A stretch of 51,087 bases of DNA from an uncultured Clostridia bacterium (GTDB lineage Bacteria; Bacillota; Clostridia; TANB77; CAG-508), in the NCBI GenBank assembly GCA_934121905.1, contig CAKOVI010000011.1:1-51087 (forward strand), written 5' to 3'. The position numbers were made by a program, and so were the translations under genes. This document shows positions 1 to 8,946 of the stretch, in pieces (positions within the stretch are counted from its first letter, which is position 1; each line of letters starts with the position of its first letter). The notes under the pieces are model-generated. The model saw only the letters and a list, made by a program, of their open reading frames with translations. It made no database searches and was not told where the DNA came from.

Positions 1-2192
1 TAGATGTTGATTACGTTTTCTCCTGTTGTTATTGTTAATGTGTCTTTATCTACTGAATCGTAGTTATATCCATCTATTTCAATTACTTCTTTTTTACTTG
101 TTACTGTGTCTTCGAATGTCATTCCACCTTGAACTTTTTGATTGTGTAATATTTTGTTTGTTCCTTTTTCTAGGTAGTTTACTTTGTAGCCATATTTTTC
201 TCTTACAGGAACATCTTTTTCATCCTCTTTTGTTATGTTATTATCAGGATTTTCTGTATCTGTGTAACTTGCTGTTGCTTGATTATGAATATCAGCTACT
301 GTTCCATCAGCTAACTTAACAAAATCCCTTTCTGTAACTGTATAATTTTTTTCTATTACATATATATCTTCTAAATCAATAGTTTCTCTAACACCGATTT
401 TACTATCTTCGATTACAAGATTTTTTAATATAACGCTTCCTGTATTTTCTACAGTAATTCTATAATGAATTGTGTCTCCTACTTCTGCTTTATCTAAATA
501 TTCTTTGTTTTCTTTGTTTATATCTGCTTTAATTAGTGTTGCTTCTTTCTTTATTGTGAATCCTATTGTTTCTGTAGTTTCTGTATCCTCTTTTGGTTCT
601 TCGTTTTCATCTTTGTCTTCTACTAAAACTTTATTTACAATAGTGCCATTTACAATTTCAACTTTTGCTTTTACTTCTAATGTTATTGTTTCCCCTGCTT
701 TTACAGATACATTTGTAAATTCTGTTGCACTTTGCTTAGATAATTCTTCTGGCAATTTGTCTGTAATATCTAAGTTATTTAAATCTACACTTCCTGCGTT
801 ATGAATTGAAATTATATATGTTAATATATCACCTTGTTGTGCAGGTAATTCTGTATTTATTGATTTACCATTTCTTTCTATTTTAGTTAATTTTTTCTCA
901 ATATCAAAACCATATGTATCTTTTTCATCTTCATTTGTTGGTTCCTCATTGTCTCCTGTTGTAGCAAAATTGATTATTTTTCCATCAATTTTTACAACTT
1001 TAATTGAAAATGTTACTGTAACCTTACTCTTTTCTTTGATATTTACTTCTATTCCGTTGATTAATTCTTCTGGAGAATATTCTTTTTGTCCATTATTGTC
1101 TGTTATTATAACATCTCCATACATTTCACCAATTTTAGAATTTAATATTTCACCTAGTTTTTGATCTTTTACAATTGTTGTTCCTTCTATATCTCCTGTA
1201 TTTTCTACGTTAATTGTATAAGTTATAATATCATTTAATTTTGCAGGTTGTTTTTCTAGTATAACGCCATCTCTTGAGATAGTACCGTTCTTTTCAGCTG
1301 TTATTATGGCTGTTCTAACTATATCTGATGGTGTATTACCATTTGTTAAAGCTAAATTTAAAATAGTTCCTGTTGCATTTTCATTTACTTTAACATTAAA
1401 TTTTAATTCAACTGATTTTCCAGCTAAAATATCAACATACCATTTTAATCCTACAACTGTATCATTTTCTCTTATAACATTTACATCATTAGAAGCACTA
1501 TTTTCAACATATGTTGTCTTTTCTGGTATATTATCTGATACTTCTATACCTTTTAGGTCTTCATCTGAATTATTTGTTGCTATAAGTGTATATTCTATTT
1601 CTTCACCTTGTGTTGCAAAATTTGAACCTGTTTTTGTTGTTGCTTTTTTCTCGATTGTAATTTCTGATTTTTCCGCATCAATTTTTGCAGATGCTGATTG
1701 AATTTCAAAATCCATTGGGTTCCATCCAACGTTTCTGTCATCTGTTACTTTTACAAGGTCTCCTTCTGTAACCCTTGTAATTATTGTACCTTGGATTGTA
1801 TCTACGTCTGACGAAGCTACTTCAGTATTATTTACAGTTGTTCTATTTTCTGTATTAATTCTATTTGTGTTTGCTCCTCCATTTGTAGTTTCATTTGTTC
1901 CAACATTTTCATTTTGCCTTTGTTGGTTATTACTTGTGTTATCCCCTTGGTTGTTATTATTTTGTTCATTTTTATCAGATGTATCTGAAGAACTAGCTTG
2001 ATTATTTTCTTTATTTTCTTCATTTGGTTGTTCTGTTGTATCAAAATTTGAACTATTTTCTGATGCAATTTCAGCAGCATCTGTGCTTCCCTTGTCTTTT
2101 AAGAAAATAACTGTACCAGCAATAGCAAATATACCTAAAATGACTATTATTGCGATTGCTATTGCACTTTTTTTGTTCAGCTTTTCGAACAT
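1..2192 (-). CDS. Large secreted DUF11-repeat surface protein (C-terminus beyond the window)
   Basis: The reading frame starts at an ATG preceded by GGGGGAAATAAA and stays open to the window edge, so at least 730 residues are present. Residues 1-35 form a basic stretch plus one membrane segment ending FLKDKGS. A long Asn/Gln/Ser/Thr-rich linker follows (to about residue 120), then a GTIITRVTEGDLVKV block and at least three DUF11-like repeats (EIEYTLIATNNS, DIITYTINVENTG, DILTYIISIHNAG, DTIHYRITVENTG are the typical strand motifs). DUF11 repeats are Ig-like stalk modules of surface proteins. The last visible part (VNYLEKGTNKILHNQ) resembles a MucBP-type repeat. It lies 16 bp downstream of a sortase. 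Its N-terminus matches the von Willebrand protein of the neighbouring operon, showing that the two operons are paralogous. Any C-terminal sorting signal is outside the window. Confidence 0.85.
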   Translation of the reverse strand, partial: MFEKLNKKSAIAIAIIVILGIFAIAGTVIFLKDKGSTDAAEIASENSSNFDTTEQPNEENKENNQASSSDTSDKNEQNNNNQGDNTSNNQQRQNENVGTNETTNGGANTNRINTENRTTVNNTEVASSDVDTIQGTIITRVTEGDLVKVTDDRNVGWNPMDFEIQSASAKIDAEKSEITIEKKATTKTGSNFATQGEEIEYTLIATNNSDEDLKGIEVSDNIPEKTTYVENSASNDVNVIRENDTVVGLKWYVDILAGKSVELKFNVKVNENATGTILNLALTNGNTPSDIVRTAIITAEKNGTISRDGVILEKQPAKLNDIITYTINVENTGDIEGTTIVKDQKLGEILNSKIGEMYGDVIITDNNGQKEYSPEELINGIEVNIKEKSKVTVTFSIKVVKIDGKIINFATTGDNEEPTNEDEKDTYGFDIEKKLTKIERNGKSINTELPAQQGDILTYIISIHNAGSVDLNNLDITDKLPEELSKQSATEFTNVSVKAGETITLEVKAKVEIVNGTIVNKVLVEDKDENEEPKEDTETTETIGFTIKKEATLIKADINKENKEYLDKAEVGDTIHYRITVENTGSVILKNLVIEDSKIGVRETIDLEDIYVIEKNYTVTERDFVKLADGTVADIHNQATASYTDTENPDNNITKEDEKDVPVREKYGYKVNYLEKGTNKILHNQKVQGGMTFEDTVTSKKEVIEIDGYNYDSVDKDTLTITTGENVINI

Positions 2193-2208
2193 TTTATTTC
2201 CCCCTTAC

Positions 2209-2805
2209 TTAATTAATTTCTCTTGCTTTTAATATAAGCCTTTCTTTATTACCATTCGTACAAGTTATTAATGTTACTTCTCTTACAGATTTATCTTCTG
2301 TTTGTAAAACACTAACATCATTCGGATTTGTTGCAAACTTTTGGTAAATTTGATATTTTATGGTTTGTTTTGTTAAGTCTGTTAACTCAACTTCATCTCC
2401 AATTTCTAGCTTTTTTGTTTTGCCAAACATTGTTCCATCGTAGTTGTTATGTCCTGCTATTGACAAATTTCCAAAATCATTTACATTTCCTCCCCAGTAC
2501 CTTACAATTGCAAATTTCATAGGTATTTTCGTTTCTTCTGGATTTGATGTTTTTATTGATACAATTGGATATTCTATGTTTATTTTTGGAATTTTTACTG
2601 TTCCAATAACATCATATCCATCCATTTGTATTTTTTCATTTTCTGTATTTTCATCAGGATTTATTTTTGAAAATACTTCTAATGTTTCTTTGTTTCTTTG
2701 TTCATTTACTTGTCTTCCACCATATTTTTTTATAATAAATATTAGTAGAATAACTGCGATAATGCTTAATATTATAAATATAATTTGATATATTTTTTGT
2801 TTCAT
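2209..2805 (-). CDS. Sortase (class D-like), first copy
   Basis: This 198-residue membrane-anchored transpeptidase would cleave an LPxTG-type signal and attach the protein to the wall. One N-terminal membrane helix (residues 5-27) is followed by a sortase fold. The catalytic triad is visible: His119 in SIAGHN, Cys182 in TLITC, and Arg189 in the following KER. The TLxTC spacing and small size fit class D/E sortases better than class A or B, but the class is an inference. It sits 2 bp downstream of the LPITG-bearing protein and just upstream of the DUF11 protein, so its likely substrate is its operon neighbour. A second copy lies at 5.6-6.2 kb. Confidence 0.9.
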   Translation of the reverse strand: MKQKIYQIIFIILSIIAVILLIFIIKKYGGRQVNEQRNKETLEVFSKINPDENTENEKIQMDGYDVIGTVKIPKINIEYPIVSIKTSNPEETKIPMKFAIVRYWGGNVNDFGNLSIAGHNNYDGTMFGKTKKLEIGDEVELTDLTKQTIKYQIYQKFATNPNDVSVLQTEDKSVREVTLITCTNGNKERLILKAREIN

Positions 2806-2807
2806 TT

Positions 2808-3794
2808 TTATTTGCTTTCTTTTTCTTTATTATTTTTCATTTTTATAAATACAAAAACTAAAGCTATAATAACTGCTACAAATGCAATTATTAATATAAC
2901 ATTATCACCTGTAATTGGCAATTTTGCTGTTTCTTGTGTAACTATTTTTTCTTTTTCATAAGATGGTGTTTGTTCTTCTTTACAAGTTAAAAACTGAACA
3001 TCTGTAATTGTTTCATTTCCTGTTGCTTTTTGTAGTAATACTACATATTCTGAGTTTTCTGTTGCTTCTTTTGGTTGTCTTATTGTCATGTCTTCTACTT
3101 CTTGCCAAGTTGCTCCATCAATTACCTTATTATATAATTCGTAAAATTCTTTAGCTACTTGAATTTTTGTGAACATATCCATATCAGTATATTCATTTTT
3201 CATTTTTTTTGCTAAATTCATTAATTCTGCATATTCATTTTCTGCTATTTTTGTTTGATAATAATATGTTGCATCTGGTGAATCTGTTATTTTTAATCCA
3301 CCTACTTTTACTGTTATATGAACACCATTTTCGTCCACTTTGTCTTCTTCAACTAGATTATCTACAACTTCTGTACTTATTTTCTTTGTTGTATTTTCTA
3401 CTTCTTCCATTTGTTCTTTTTTAAATGCTTCTGAAAAATCAATCTCAGCTTCTTTTACTTCTGTTCCTTGCTTTATTTTTAAGTATGCTTTTTGATTTGT
3501 CTCAAAATCATAATCATCTTTTTCCACTAAAGCTACTTGATTTCCTTCTCCATCTTTTTCTGAATGAATATATTTAAGTTGCATTTCAGGAGTATTAGAA
3601 GTCAAAGAAAGTGCATAATTAAATTCGGTGTTTTCTAACCCCTTAATATAAATCATGCACTTTCTTTCGTTTATTTGTACTATTTGTACTTCATCATTAG
3701 TTATATTTGTTGCAAATGAATTGGCTGGTATAATAAGTACTATCATCAATATAAACATTATTATACATATAAGCCCTTTTGCCTTTTGGTTCAT
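2808..3794 (-). CDS. LPITG-anchored surface protein, first copy
   Basis: A 328-residue secreted protein. Residues 1-28 are a signal peptide (hydrophobic stretch, then NSFATN). The C-terminus is a complete sorting signal: LPITG at residues 292-296, a hydrophobic helix (about 299-318) and a basic tail KMKNNKEKESK. The central part has no family I recognise; it is acidic, with motifs VGGLKI and EYTDMDMFTKI shared with the paralogue at 6.2-7.2 kb. An ATG preceded by GGGGAGG supports this start. It is the first gene of an operon with a sortase and a DUF11 protein, and a promoter with TTTACA and TATAAT lies upstream. The function is probably wall-anchored stalk or adhesin. Confidence 0.88.
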   Translation of the reverse strand: MNQKAKGLICIIMFILMIVLIIPANSFATNITNDEVQIVQINERKCMIYIKGLENTEFNYALSLTSNTPEMQLKYIHSEKDGEGNQVALVEKDDYDFETNQKAYLKIKQGTEVKEAEIDFSEAFKKEQMEEVENTTKKISTEVVDNLVEEDKVDENGVHITVKVGGLKITDSPDATYYYQTKIAENEYAELMNLAKKMKNEYTDMDMFTKIQVAKEFYELYNKVIDGATWQEVEDMTIRQPKEATENSEYVVLLQKATGNETITDVQFLTCKEEQTPSYEKEKIVTQETAKLPITGDNVILIIAFVAVIIALVFVFIKMKNNKEKESK

Positions 3795-3826
3795 ATTTAT
3801 ACCTCCCCTTACAATTTTATGGCAAC

Positions 3827-3855
3827 ATTATATTATAATTTCCTGATTTTGTAAA
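3827..3855 (-). promoter_or_regulatory. Sigma-A type promoter of the first sortase operon
   Basis: On the minus strand, TTTACA (3850-3855) and a perfect TATAAT (3827-3832) are separated by 17 bp. The start codon of the LPITG protein follows 33 bp further on. Seen in sequence; activity is inferred. Confidence 0.65.
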
Positions 3856-3922
3856 TATATTTTCCCCAAAATTCTACAAATCTTTTGCAAAACTGCTTAC
3901 AGGCATATATCCAATATAAATA

Positions 3923-3960
3923 AAAAAATCCAGTCTTATTTAAAACTGGATTTTTTTATT
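3923..3960 (-). terminator. Intrinsic terminator after the von Willebrand operon
   Basis: An inverted repeat AATCCAGT / ACTGGATT with a short loop lies just past the stop codon of the vWA gene and is flanked by A and T runs, so it could act in both directions. It separates the two paralogous sortase operons. Confidence 0.75.
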
Positions 3961-5614
3961 AATCTATAAATCTAAAAGTTATAATTTTATCTGTAGGTAT
4001 TTTTTCATTTTCCATATATTTTCCTAAGTTAAACTTCAAACAGTCTTCACTATAATTCGTAATTATTTCTCCATCAGAATTTTTTATTTTTAATAATTCA
4101 TCCCAATCGTATATTTTATCTGCTTTTGAAGTTGATTTTTTATACTCATTAAAATAAACTTCAACTTTTTGTCCTTCTTTAAAAATCTTATTATTTTTAT
4201 CATTTTGTATGGTTATAATTCCATCAGCAGTATCATAACTAATCGGCTTACTATCTGTCGTTGTAGTTATAGAATCTACAATATCAGAAAATGCATTATC
4301 TAATTTTTCCTCATCATAGCTATCATAATATTCTTTTGATGTTGAAGCTATTTTTTGCATAAGTTCTTTTGCTTTTTGGCAAGAGTTTCCTTTTATACTA
4401 TTTAAACCAAAACCTATAGAATAAACTTTAGAGCCTTTATTTTTTATTAAAGTTGATGCATCAATAGCATGTTTAGCAGGTAGTTCAGTATAATATTTTC
4501 CATTTCCGTCTGTATGCCTTTCGCTTCCTTCCATATAATAACAAGGCAAACCATCTGTCATTAATATAATACTTGTATTGGTTGCATCATCATCTATACA
4601 TGTATTTGCAAGTGTTAGGCCATCATCAATATTTGTTCCACCATCTGCTTTTAAAGAAACTATTGAATTATAAGCTGTATCTTTATTGTTCGTAAACTTA
4701 TCTAATCTTTTTTCAGCATATTCAGAATATGTAATTATCATAACTTGATTTTTTCCATTAGCCAAAAATTTTGTCAAAAATGTATTTACTGCATTCTTCA
4801 TTGCTTTTAATTTTGAATCTTTTGAATTTTCTCCTACCTTGTTTTTCATACTTCCAGATATATCTAATACAAGTATAGCTTTTTGAGGAGTTGTAACCTC
4901 TGTAGTAGTTGTTATTGTTGATATTACTTTTGCTTCTGATTCTATTTTTGTTGTGACATTTTCCGTTGTCTTTTCTTCTTCTCCTTCATTTGTATATTTT
5001 GCTACATTTGATATTTTATTACCACTATATCCTTTTACTTTTACCCCAAAGCTAATTCTTGCTTCTTCTTTTCCATTTAAAGTTAGCAAATATCCATTTT
5101 CTAATTCGTCTTTAGATATATTTTTTTCTGAAGTTCCTATTGAAAGCAAAATATTTCCATTTAACTCTGAATTTGACGGAATACAATCCTTTATAGTTGT
5201 TTTTCCTGTAGCTGTTCCGACATTTTTTGCTATTATTGTGTAATTTATTTCATCTCCCAATTTTACTACTTCATTTTCATCCCTATCTTGAATTTTACTT
5301 ACCCTTATATCTGGTGCTCCAATAAATTTAGAATTTCCTGTGATTTTAGTTGAAATTTCTTGAATATTAAAATCCATAAAATTCCATCCTAATATTTTTT
5401 CTTCTTTTACTTTTACTGGTTCTCCTTCTATAATTCTAGTAATAGTTGTACCTTGAATTGATGCTGTCTTAGGTCCTTCTACAACATCTAATGCAAGTTC
5501 ATATTTATTTTCTTTTCCTTTGTCTTTTAAGAAAAGAACTGTACCTGTAATTGCTAATATCATCAAAATCATCATAGTAGCCATTACAATTTTCGTGTTC
5601 ATTTTTCTTAGCAT
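3959..5614 (-). CDS. Secreted von Willebrand factor A-domain protein
   Basis: A 551-residue protein. Residues 8-30 are a membrane helix ending FLKDKG, as in the DUF11 protein of the sister operon; the block GTTITRIIEGEPVKV is also shared. Residues 110-215 form one DUF11-like repeat (DEINYTIIAKNVG). Residues 245-450 are a vWA domain with an intact MIDAS: D251-I-S253-G-S255, T327 and D354. A small beta-rich tail follows. vWA domains with a MIDAS bind ligands through a metal ion and occur in pilus tip adhesins. There is no LPxTG at the C-terminus (it ends TFRFID), so retention would rely on the N-terminal helix. The start has the ribosome site GGGGGAAATTAGA. Confidence 0.88.
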   Translation of the reverse strand: MLRKMNTKIVMATMMILMILAITGTVLFLKDKGKENKYELALDVVEGPKTASIQGTTITRIIEGEPVKVKEEKILGWNFMDFNIQEISTKITGNSKFIGAPDIRVSKIQDRDENEVVKLGDEINYTIIAKNVGTATGKTTIKDCIPSNSELNGNILLSIGTSEKNISKDELENGYLLTLNGKEEARISFGVKVKGYSGNKISNVAKYTNEGEEEKTTENVTTKIESEAKVISTITTTTEVTTPQKAILVLDISGSMKNKVGENSKDSKLKAMKNAVNTFLTKFLANGKNQVMIITYSEYAEKRLDKFTNNKDTAYNSIVSLKADGGTNIDDGLTLANTCIDDDATNTSIILMTDGLPCYYMEGSERHTDGNGKYYTELPAKHAIDASTLIKNKGSKVYSIGFGLNSIKGNSCQKAKELMQKIASTSKEYYDSYDEEKLDNAFSDIVDSITTTTDSKPISYDTADGIITIQNDKNNKIFKEGQKVEVYFNEYKKSTSKADKIYDWDELLKIKNSDGEIITNYSEDCLKFNLGKYMENEKIPTDKIITFRFID

Positions 5615-5633
5615 TCTAATTTCCCCCTGTCTT

Positions 5634-6236
5634 TTAAATTATCTCTTTTGCCTTAAATATAAGCCTTTTTCTGTTGCCATCTATGCATGTTATTAATGTT
5701 ACTTCTCTTTCAGTTTCATTCTGATTTTCTAAAACACTAACATCATTCGGGTCTGTTATAAATTTTTCATAAATCTTATAATTTATCGTCTGTTTTTTTA
5801 AGTCTGTTAAACTAATTTCGTCACCTATTTCGAGTTTATATAGTTTTCCAAACATAGTTCCGTCATGTTTATTGTGACCTGCAATTGATAAATTGCCATA
5901 TCCATTAACATCTCCTCCCCAATATCTTACAATTGAAAATGTTAATGGAATTTTCGTCTCATCTGGATTTGGATTTTCAATTGATATGATTGGATACTCT
6001 ATATCTATTTTTGAAATTTTAATTTTTCCAATTACGTCATATCCATTTAATTGAACTTTTGGTGTCTCTTCATTTTGTTTATCATCAAAATCTGTTCTTG
6101 AAAATACCTCTAAAGTTTCTTTATTTTCCTTTTCAGCTCTTTGAGAATTTGCAATTTTTTTTATTATACATATTAGTAATATGGTAGCTATTATAGTTAA
6201 TAATATAAATACAAATTTATATATTTTCTTTTTCAT
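5634..6236 (-). CDS. Sortase (class D-like), second copy
   Basis: A 200-residue paralogue of the sortase at 2.2-2.8 kb, with an N-terminal membrane helix (residues 6-27) and the triad His121 (SIAGHN), Cys184 (TLITC) and Arg191. Its first 20 bp overlap the end of the upstream LPITG gene, so the two are probably translationally coupled, and the vWA protein follows after 19 bp. The high similarity to the first sortase together with identical gene order argues for a duplicated three-gene unit. Confidence 0.9.
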   Translation of the reverse strand: MKKKIYKFVFILLTIIATILLICIIKKIANSQRAEKENKETLEVFSRTDFDDKQNEETPKVQLNGYDVIGKIKISKIDIEYPIISIENPNPDETKIPLTFSIVRYWGGDVNGYGNLSIAGHNKHDGTMFGKLYKLEIGDEISLTDLKKQTINYKIYEKFITDPNDVSVLENQNETEREVTLITCIDGNRKRLIFKAKEII

Positions 6237-7191
6237 TACTTTTCCTCATTTTTATAAATGTAAAAATTAATGCCATTATAATTAAAACAAATGCAACTAT
6301 CAAAATTATACTATCACCTGTTATTGGTAATTTTGAAGTTTCCTGTGTTGCTATCTTCTTATTTTCATATGCTTCGTTTTTATCTTCTATTGAAGTTAAA
6401 AATTTAATGTCTGTTATCTCATTGTTGTTTTGACCTTTTTTTATTAAAACTATGTATTTACTATTTTCTTCTGCATCTTTTGGTTGCTTGATTGTATTTT
6501 CTTCTACATTTTTCCATTCAGCATTACTTATTAGCTGATTATATTTCTCATTAAATTCTTTTGTTATTTTTATTTTATTATATATATCCATGTCTTTATA
6601 TTCATTATTTATTTTTTCTACTATGTTCATTATTTCTGTATCATCTTTTTCTTTTATATCATAAAAATATTGACTATTATCTGTGTTTTCAATTTTTAGT
6701 CCTCCTACTTTTAAGATTTTATGTACATCATTTTCGTCTTTATAATCTTCTTCTACTAGTTCACTTAATATCTCTGTTTTAATTCTATTGCATGTTGTTT
6801 CAATGTTTTGTAATTCTTGTTTATTAATGGATTTTGAAAAGTCAACTTCGACTGTGCTTATTTGATTGTTTTGTTTTATTTTTAAATAAGCTTTATTATT
6901 TTTATCGAAATCAAAGTCCTCCTTTTGTGCCACTATTACTTGATTGTTTTCTGAATCTGTTGTAGATTCAAAGCTTGTTAGCTTGTCATATTCTTCCTCT
7001 TGATTTGATGAAAAGGTATAATTAAATTTTTTATCTTGTAATTCTTCAATATAAATTATACATTTTTCATCACTTATTTTTACAATTTGCGGCTCTTTTG
7101 TCACCTGATTGTCCGCAAATGATACAATTGGTATATACGCTAACATTGAAATTAAAAACATACATACAATTTTCTTAACTCTTTGGTTCAT
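6217..7191 (-). CDS. LPITG-anchored surface protein, second copy
   Basis: Signal peptide (residues 1-25, ending SFADNQ), an unrecognised acidic body, then the sorting signal LPITG at residues 288-292, a hydrophobic helix and a basic tail KMRKSNEKENI. It aligns over its length with the first LPITG protein (shared ELVEEDYKDENDVH and YKDMDIYNKIKI patterns). I place the start at the ATG beginning MNQRVKK because GGGAGG lies 10 bp before it and it matches the paralogue's start; an in-frame ATG 45 bp upstream lacks a comparable site. First gene of the second sortase operon. Confidence 0.87.
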   Translation of the reverse strand: MNQRVKKIVCMFLISMLAYIPIVSFADNQVTKEPQIVKISDEKCIIYIEELQDKKFNYTFSSNQEEEYDKLTSFESTTDSENNQVIVAQKEDFDFDKNNKAYLKIKQNNQISTVEVDFSKSINKQELQNIETTCNRIKTEILSELVEEDYKDENDVHKILKVGGLKIENTDNSQYFYDIKEKDDTEIMNIVEKINNEYKDMDIYNKIKITKEFNEKYNQLISNAEWKNVEENTIKQPKDAEENSKYIVLIKKGQNNNEITDIKFLTSIEDKNEAYENKKIATQETSKLPITGDSIILIVAFVLIIMALIFTFIKMRKSNEKENI

Positions 7192-7198
7192 AATAAAA

Positions 7199-7230
7199 TA
7201 CCTCCCTTTTATAATTATATGCGGGAGGTA
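7199..7230 (-). repeat. Inverted repeat enclosing the ribosome site of the second LPITG gene
   Basis: The arms TACCTCCC and GGGAGGTA (8 bp) flank a 16-base loop that contains TATAAT. In RNA the first arm would pair with the ribosome binding site. Alternatively the repeat is a DNA operator. If TATAAT is the -10 box, transcription would begin after the first arm and only the operator reading holds. Confidence 0.5.
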
Positions 7231-7344
7231 ATACATTTATTACTTTTATTGTAAATATTTTCCATTTAATATAGTTAATAATAAAAATTTCTTGATTTTA
7301 ATTTTTTAGATTTTAATAAATAATAATAAGAAGAATTCTTCTAT

Positions 7345-7382
7345 AACATAAAAAAAGCCACAACTAAATCTGTGACCTTCTT
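7345..7382 (-). terminator. Terminator of the ribosomal alpha operon
   Basis: On the minus strand, AAGGTCACA and TGTGGCTT form an interrupted stem followed by seven T residues, about 20 bp after the rplQ stop. It closes the ribosomal operon before the surface genes. Confidence 0.7.
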
Positions 7383-7402
7383 TATATTTTATATTCAAAT
7401 AA

Positions 7403-7930
7403 TTAAACTAACATTAAAACTGCCATAGGAGCATTATCTCCTCTACGTGGCTCAGCTTTAACTATTCTTGTATATCCTCCAACTCTATCTGCATATTTAG
7501 GAGCGATTTCATTAAATAGTTTTGATGGTAAATCTACATTTTCACCATTTACTTTAACTTTATTTATTTTTGTCATTATTTTTCTTCTAGCATTTAATCT
7601 AGATGGCATATCTTTTTGTCTAGATTCTGTTGTTTCTTCTTTAACAACTTTTAAGTATTCTTTACCATTTTTACTTTTTGCTATTTCTGTTAATTTATTT
7701 CCTTTTGAATCGCGTTTTGCTTTAACAACTTTTACATCAACCATTTCAAAGTTATCTTTTTCTTTAACAGCTAAAGCTATAACTGAATCAGCTATTTTTT
7801 TAACTTCTTTGGCTCTTGTTTCTGTTGTTGTTATTTTTCCATACATTATTAAATCTGTTGTTAATGTTCTTAACATTGACATTCTAATGTCTGTTGTTCT
7901 TCCTAATTTTCTGTTAGCCAATTTGTTCAA
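7403..7930 (-). CDS. rplQ: 50S ribosomal protein L17, with an internal extension
   Basis: The N-terminus (KLGRTTDIRMSMLRTLTTDLI) and C-terminus (IAPKYADRVGGYTRIVKAEPRRGDNAPMAVL) are diagnostic of L17, which binds near the peptide exit tunnel of the large subunit. Bacterial L17 is usually about 115-130 residues; this one is 175. The extra 45 or so residues lie at roughly 62-108, just before the conserved SRLNARR motif, and are rich in Lys/Glu. Last gene of the alpha operon, downstream of rpoA. Confidence 0.95.
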   Translation of the reverse strand: MNKLANRKLGRTTDIRMSMLRTLTTDLIMYGKITTTETRAKEVKKIADSVIALAVKEKDNFEMVDVKVVKAKRDSKGNKLTEIAKSKNGKEYLKVVKEETTESRQKDMPSRLNARRKIMTKINKVKVNGENVDLPSKLFNEIAPKYADRVGGYTRIVKAEPRRGDNAPMAVLMLV

Positions 7931-7983
7931 CCTCCTTGTCTTGCTTTTGGGTTTTTCCCAATCTCTATTTTTTTATATTATTT

Positions 7984-8931
7984 TTATTCGTCTTCTGGTG
8001 CAAAATTTAATCCTAGAGCATGTAATTTGGCCACTACTTCATCTAAAGATTTTTTGCCTAAGTTTCTTACTTTCATCATATCTGATTCAGTTTTATTTGC
8101 TAAATCTTCAACTGTTGAAATTCCTGCACGTTTTAGGCAATTGAATGATCTTACTGATAATTCCAATTCTTCAATTGATTTTTCAAGGATTCTTTCCTTT
8201 TTATTTTCTTCTTTTTCTACCATTACTTTTGTATTTCTTGTAGCTTCTGATAAATCTATGAAGAGTTCTAAGTGTCCTGTTAAAATTTTTGCTGCTAAAC
8301 TTAATGCCTCATAAGGTTTTAAGCTTCCATCAGTCCAAACTTCAATAACAAGCCTATCCAAATCAACCATTTGTCCAACTCTTGTATTTTCAATTTGATA
8401 ATTTACTTTCTTTACTGGAGTATAGATTGAATCTATTGGAAGTACTGATATATCTTGGTCTGGCTTTTTATTTTTGTCTGATGGTGTATATCCTCTACCT
8501 CTATTAGCTGTTAATTCCATAATTAAATGTCCACCTTCGCTTACAGTTGCTATATGTAAATCTGGATTTAATATTTCAACTGTTCCATCTGTTTGGATAT
8601 CTCCTGCTGTAACTTCACCTTCACCATTAAAGTCTATACGTAATACTTTTTCCTCTTCTTCAGCAAATTTTAGTCTTACGTTTTTCAAATTTACTATAAT
8701 TTCTGGTACATCTTCTACGACATTTGGAATACTTGAAAATTCATGTAAAACACCATTGATTTTCACACTTGTTATGGCACAGCCAGGAAGTGATGAAAGT
8801 AATATACGTCTTAATGAATTTCCTATTGTTACTCCATATCCTCTTTCTAATGGCTCACATACAAATTTTGAATAATTGTTTTCATCATCAATTTTTATAC
8901 ATTCAATATTTGGCCTTTCGAATTCTATCAT
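7984..8931 (-). CDS. rpoA: DNA-directed RNA polymerase subunit alpha
   Basis: A 315-residue protein, the usual length. The N-terminal dimerisation domain shows GYGVTIGNSLRRILLSSLPG, and the C-terminal domain has helix-hairpin-helix motifs (RSFNCLKRAGISTVEDL, then VRNLGKKSLDEV) that contact UP-element DNA and activators. It lies between rpsD and rplQ as in Clostridia. Confidence 0.98.
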   Translation of the reverse strand: MIEFERPNIECIKIDDENNYSKFVCEPLERGYGVTIGNSLRRILLSSLPGCAITSVKINGVLHEFSSIPNVVEDVPEIIVNLKNVRLKFAEEEEKVLRIDFNGEGEVTAGDIQTDGTVEILNPDLHIATVSEGGHLIMELTANRGRGYTPSDKNKKPDQDISVLPIDSIYTPVKKVNYQIENTRVGQMVDLDRLVIEVWTDGSLKPYEALSLAAKILTGHLELFIDLSEATRNTKVMVEKEENKKERILEKSIEELELSVRSFNCLKRAGISTVEDLANKTESDMMKVRNLGKKSLDEVVAKLHALGLNFAPEDE

Positions 8932-8946
8932 TATTTAACCTCCTAA

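Noticed and set aside
1832..2080. 82-codon minus-strand frame, Lys/Gln/Ile-rich
   Set aside because: It is a shadow frame of the DUF11 protein's Asn/Gln-rich linker on the same strand; low-complexity coding yields such frames.
8474..8875. 133-codon plus-strand frame opposite rpoA
   Set aside because: Antisense to a highly conserved gene, with no ribosome site and Ser/Leu-rich composition typical of reversed AT-rich genes.
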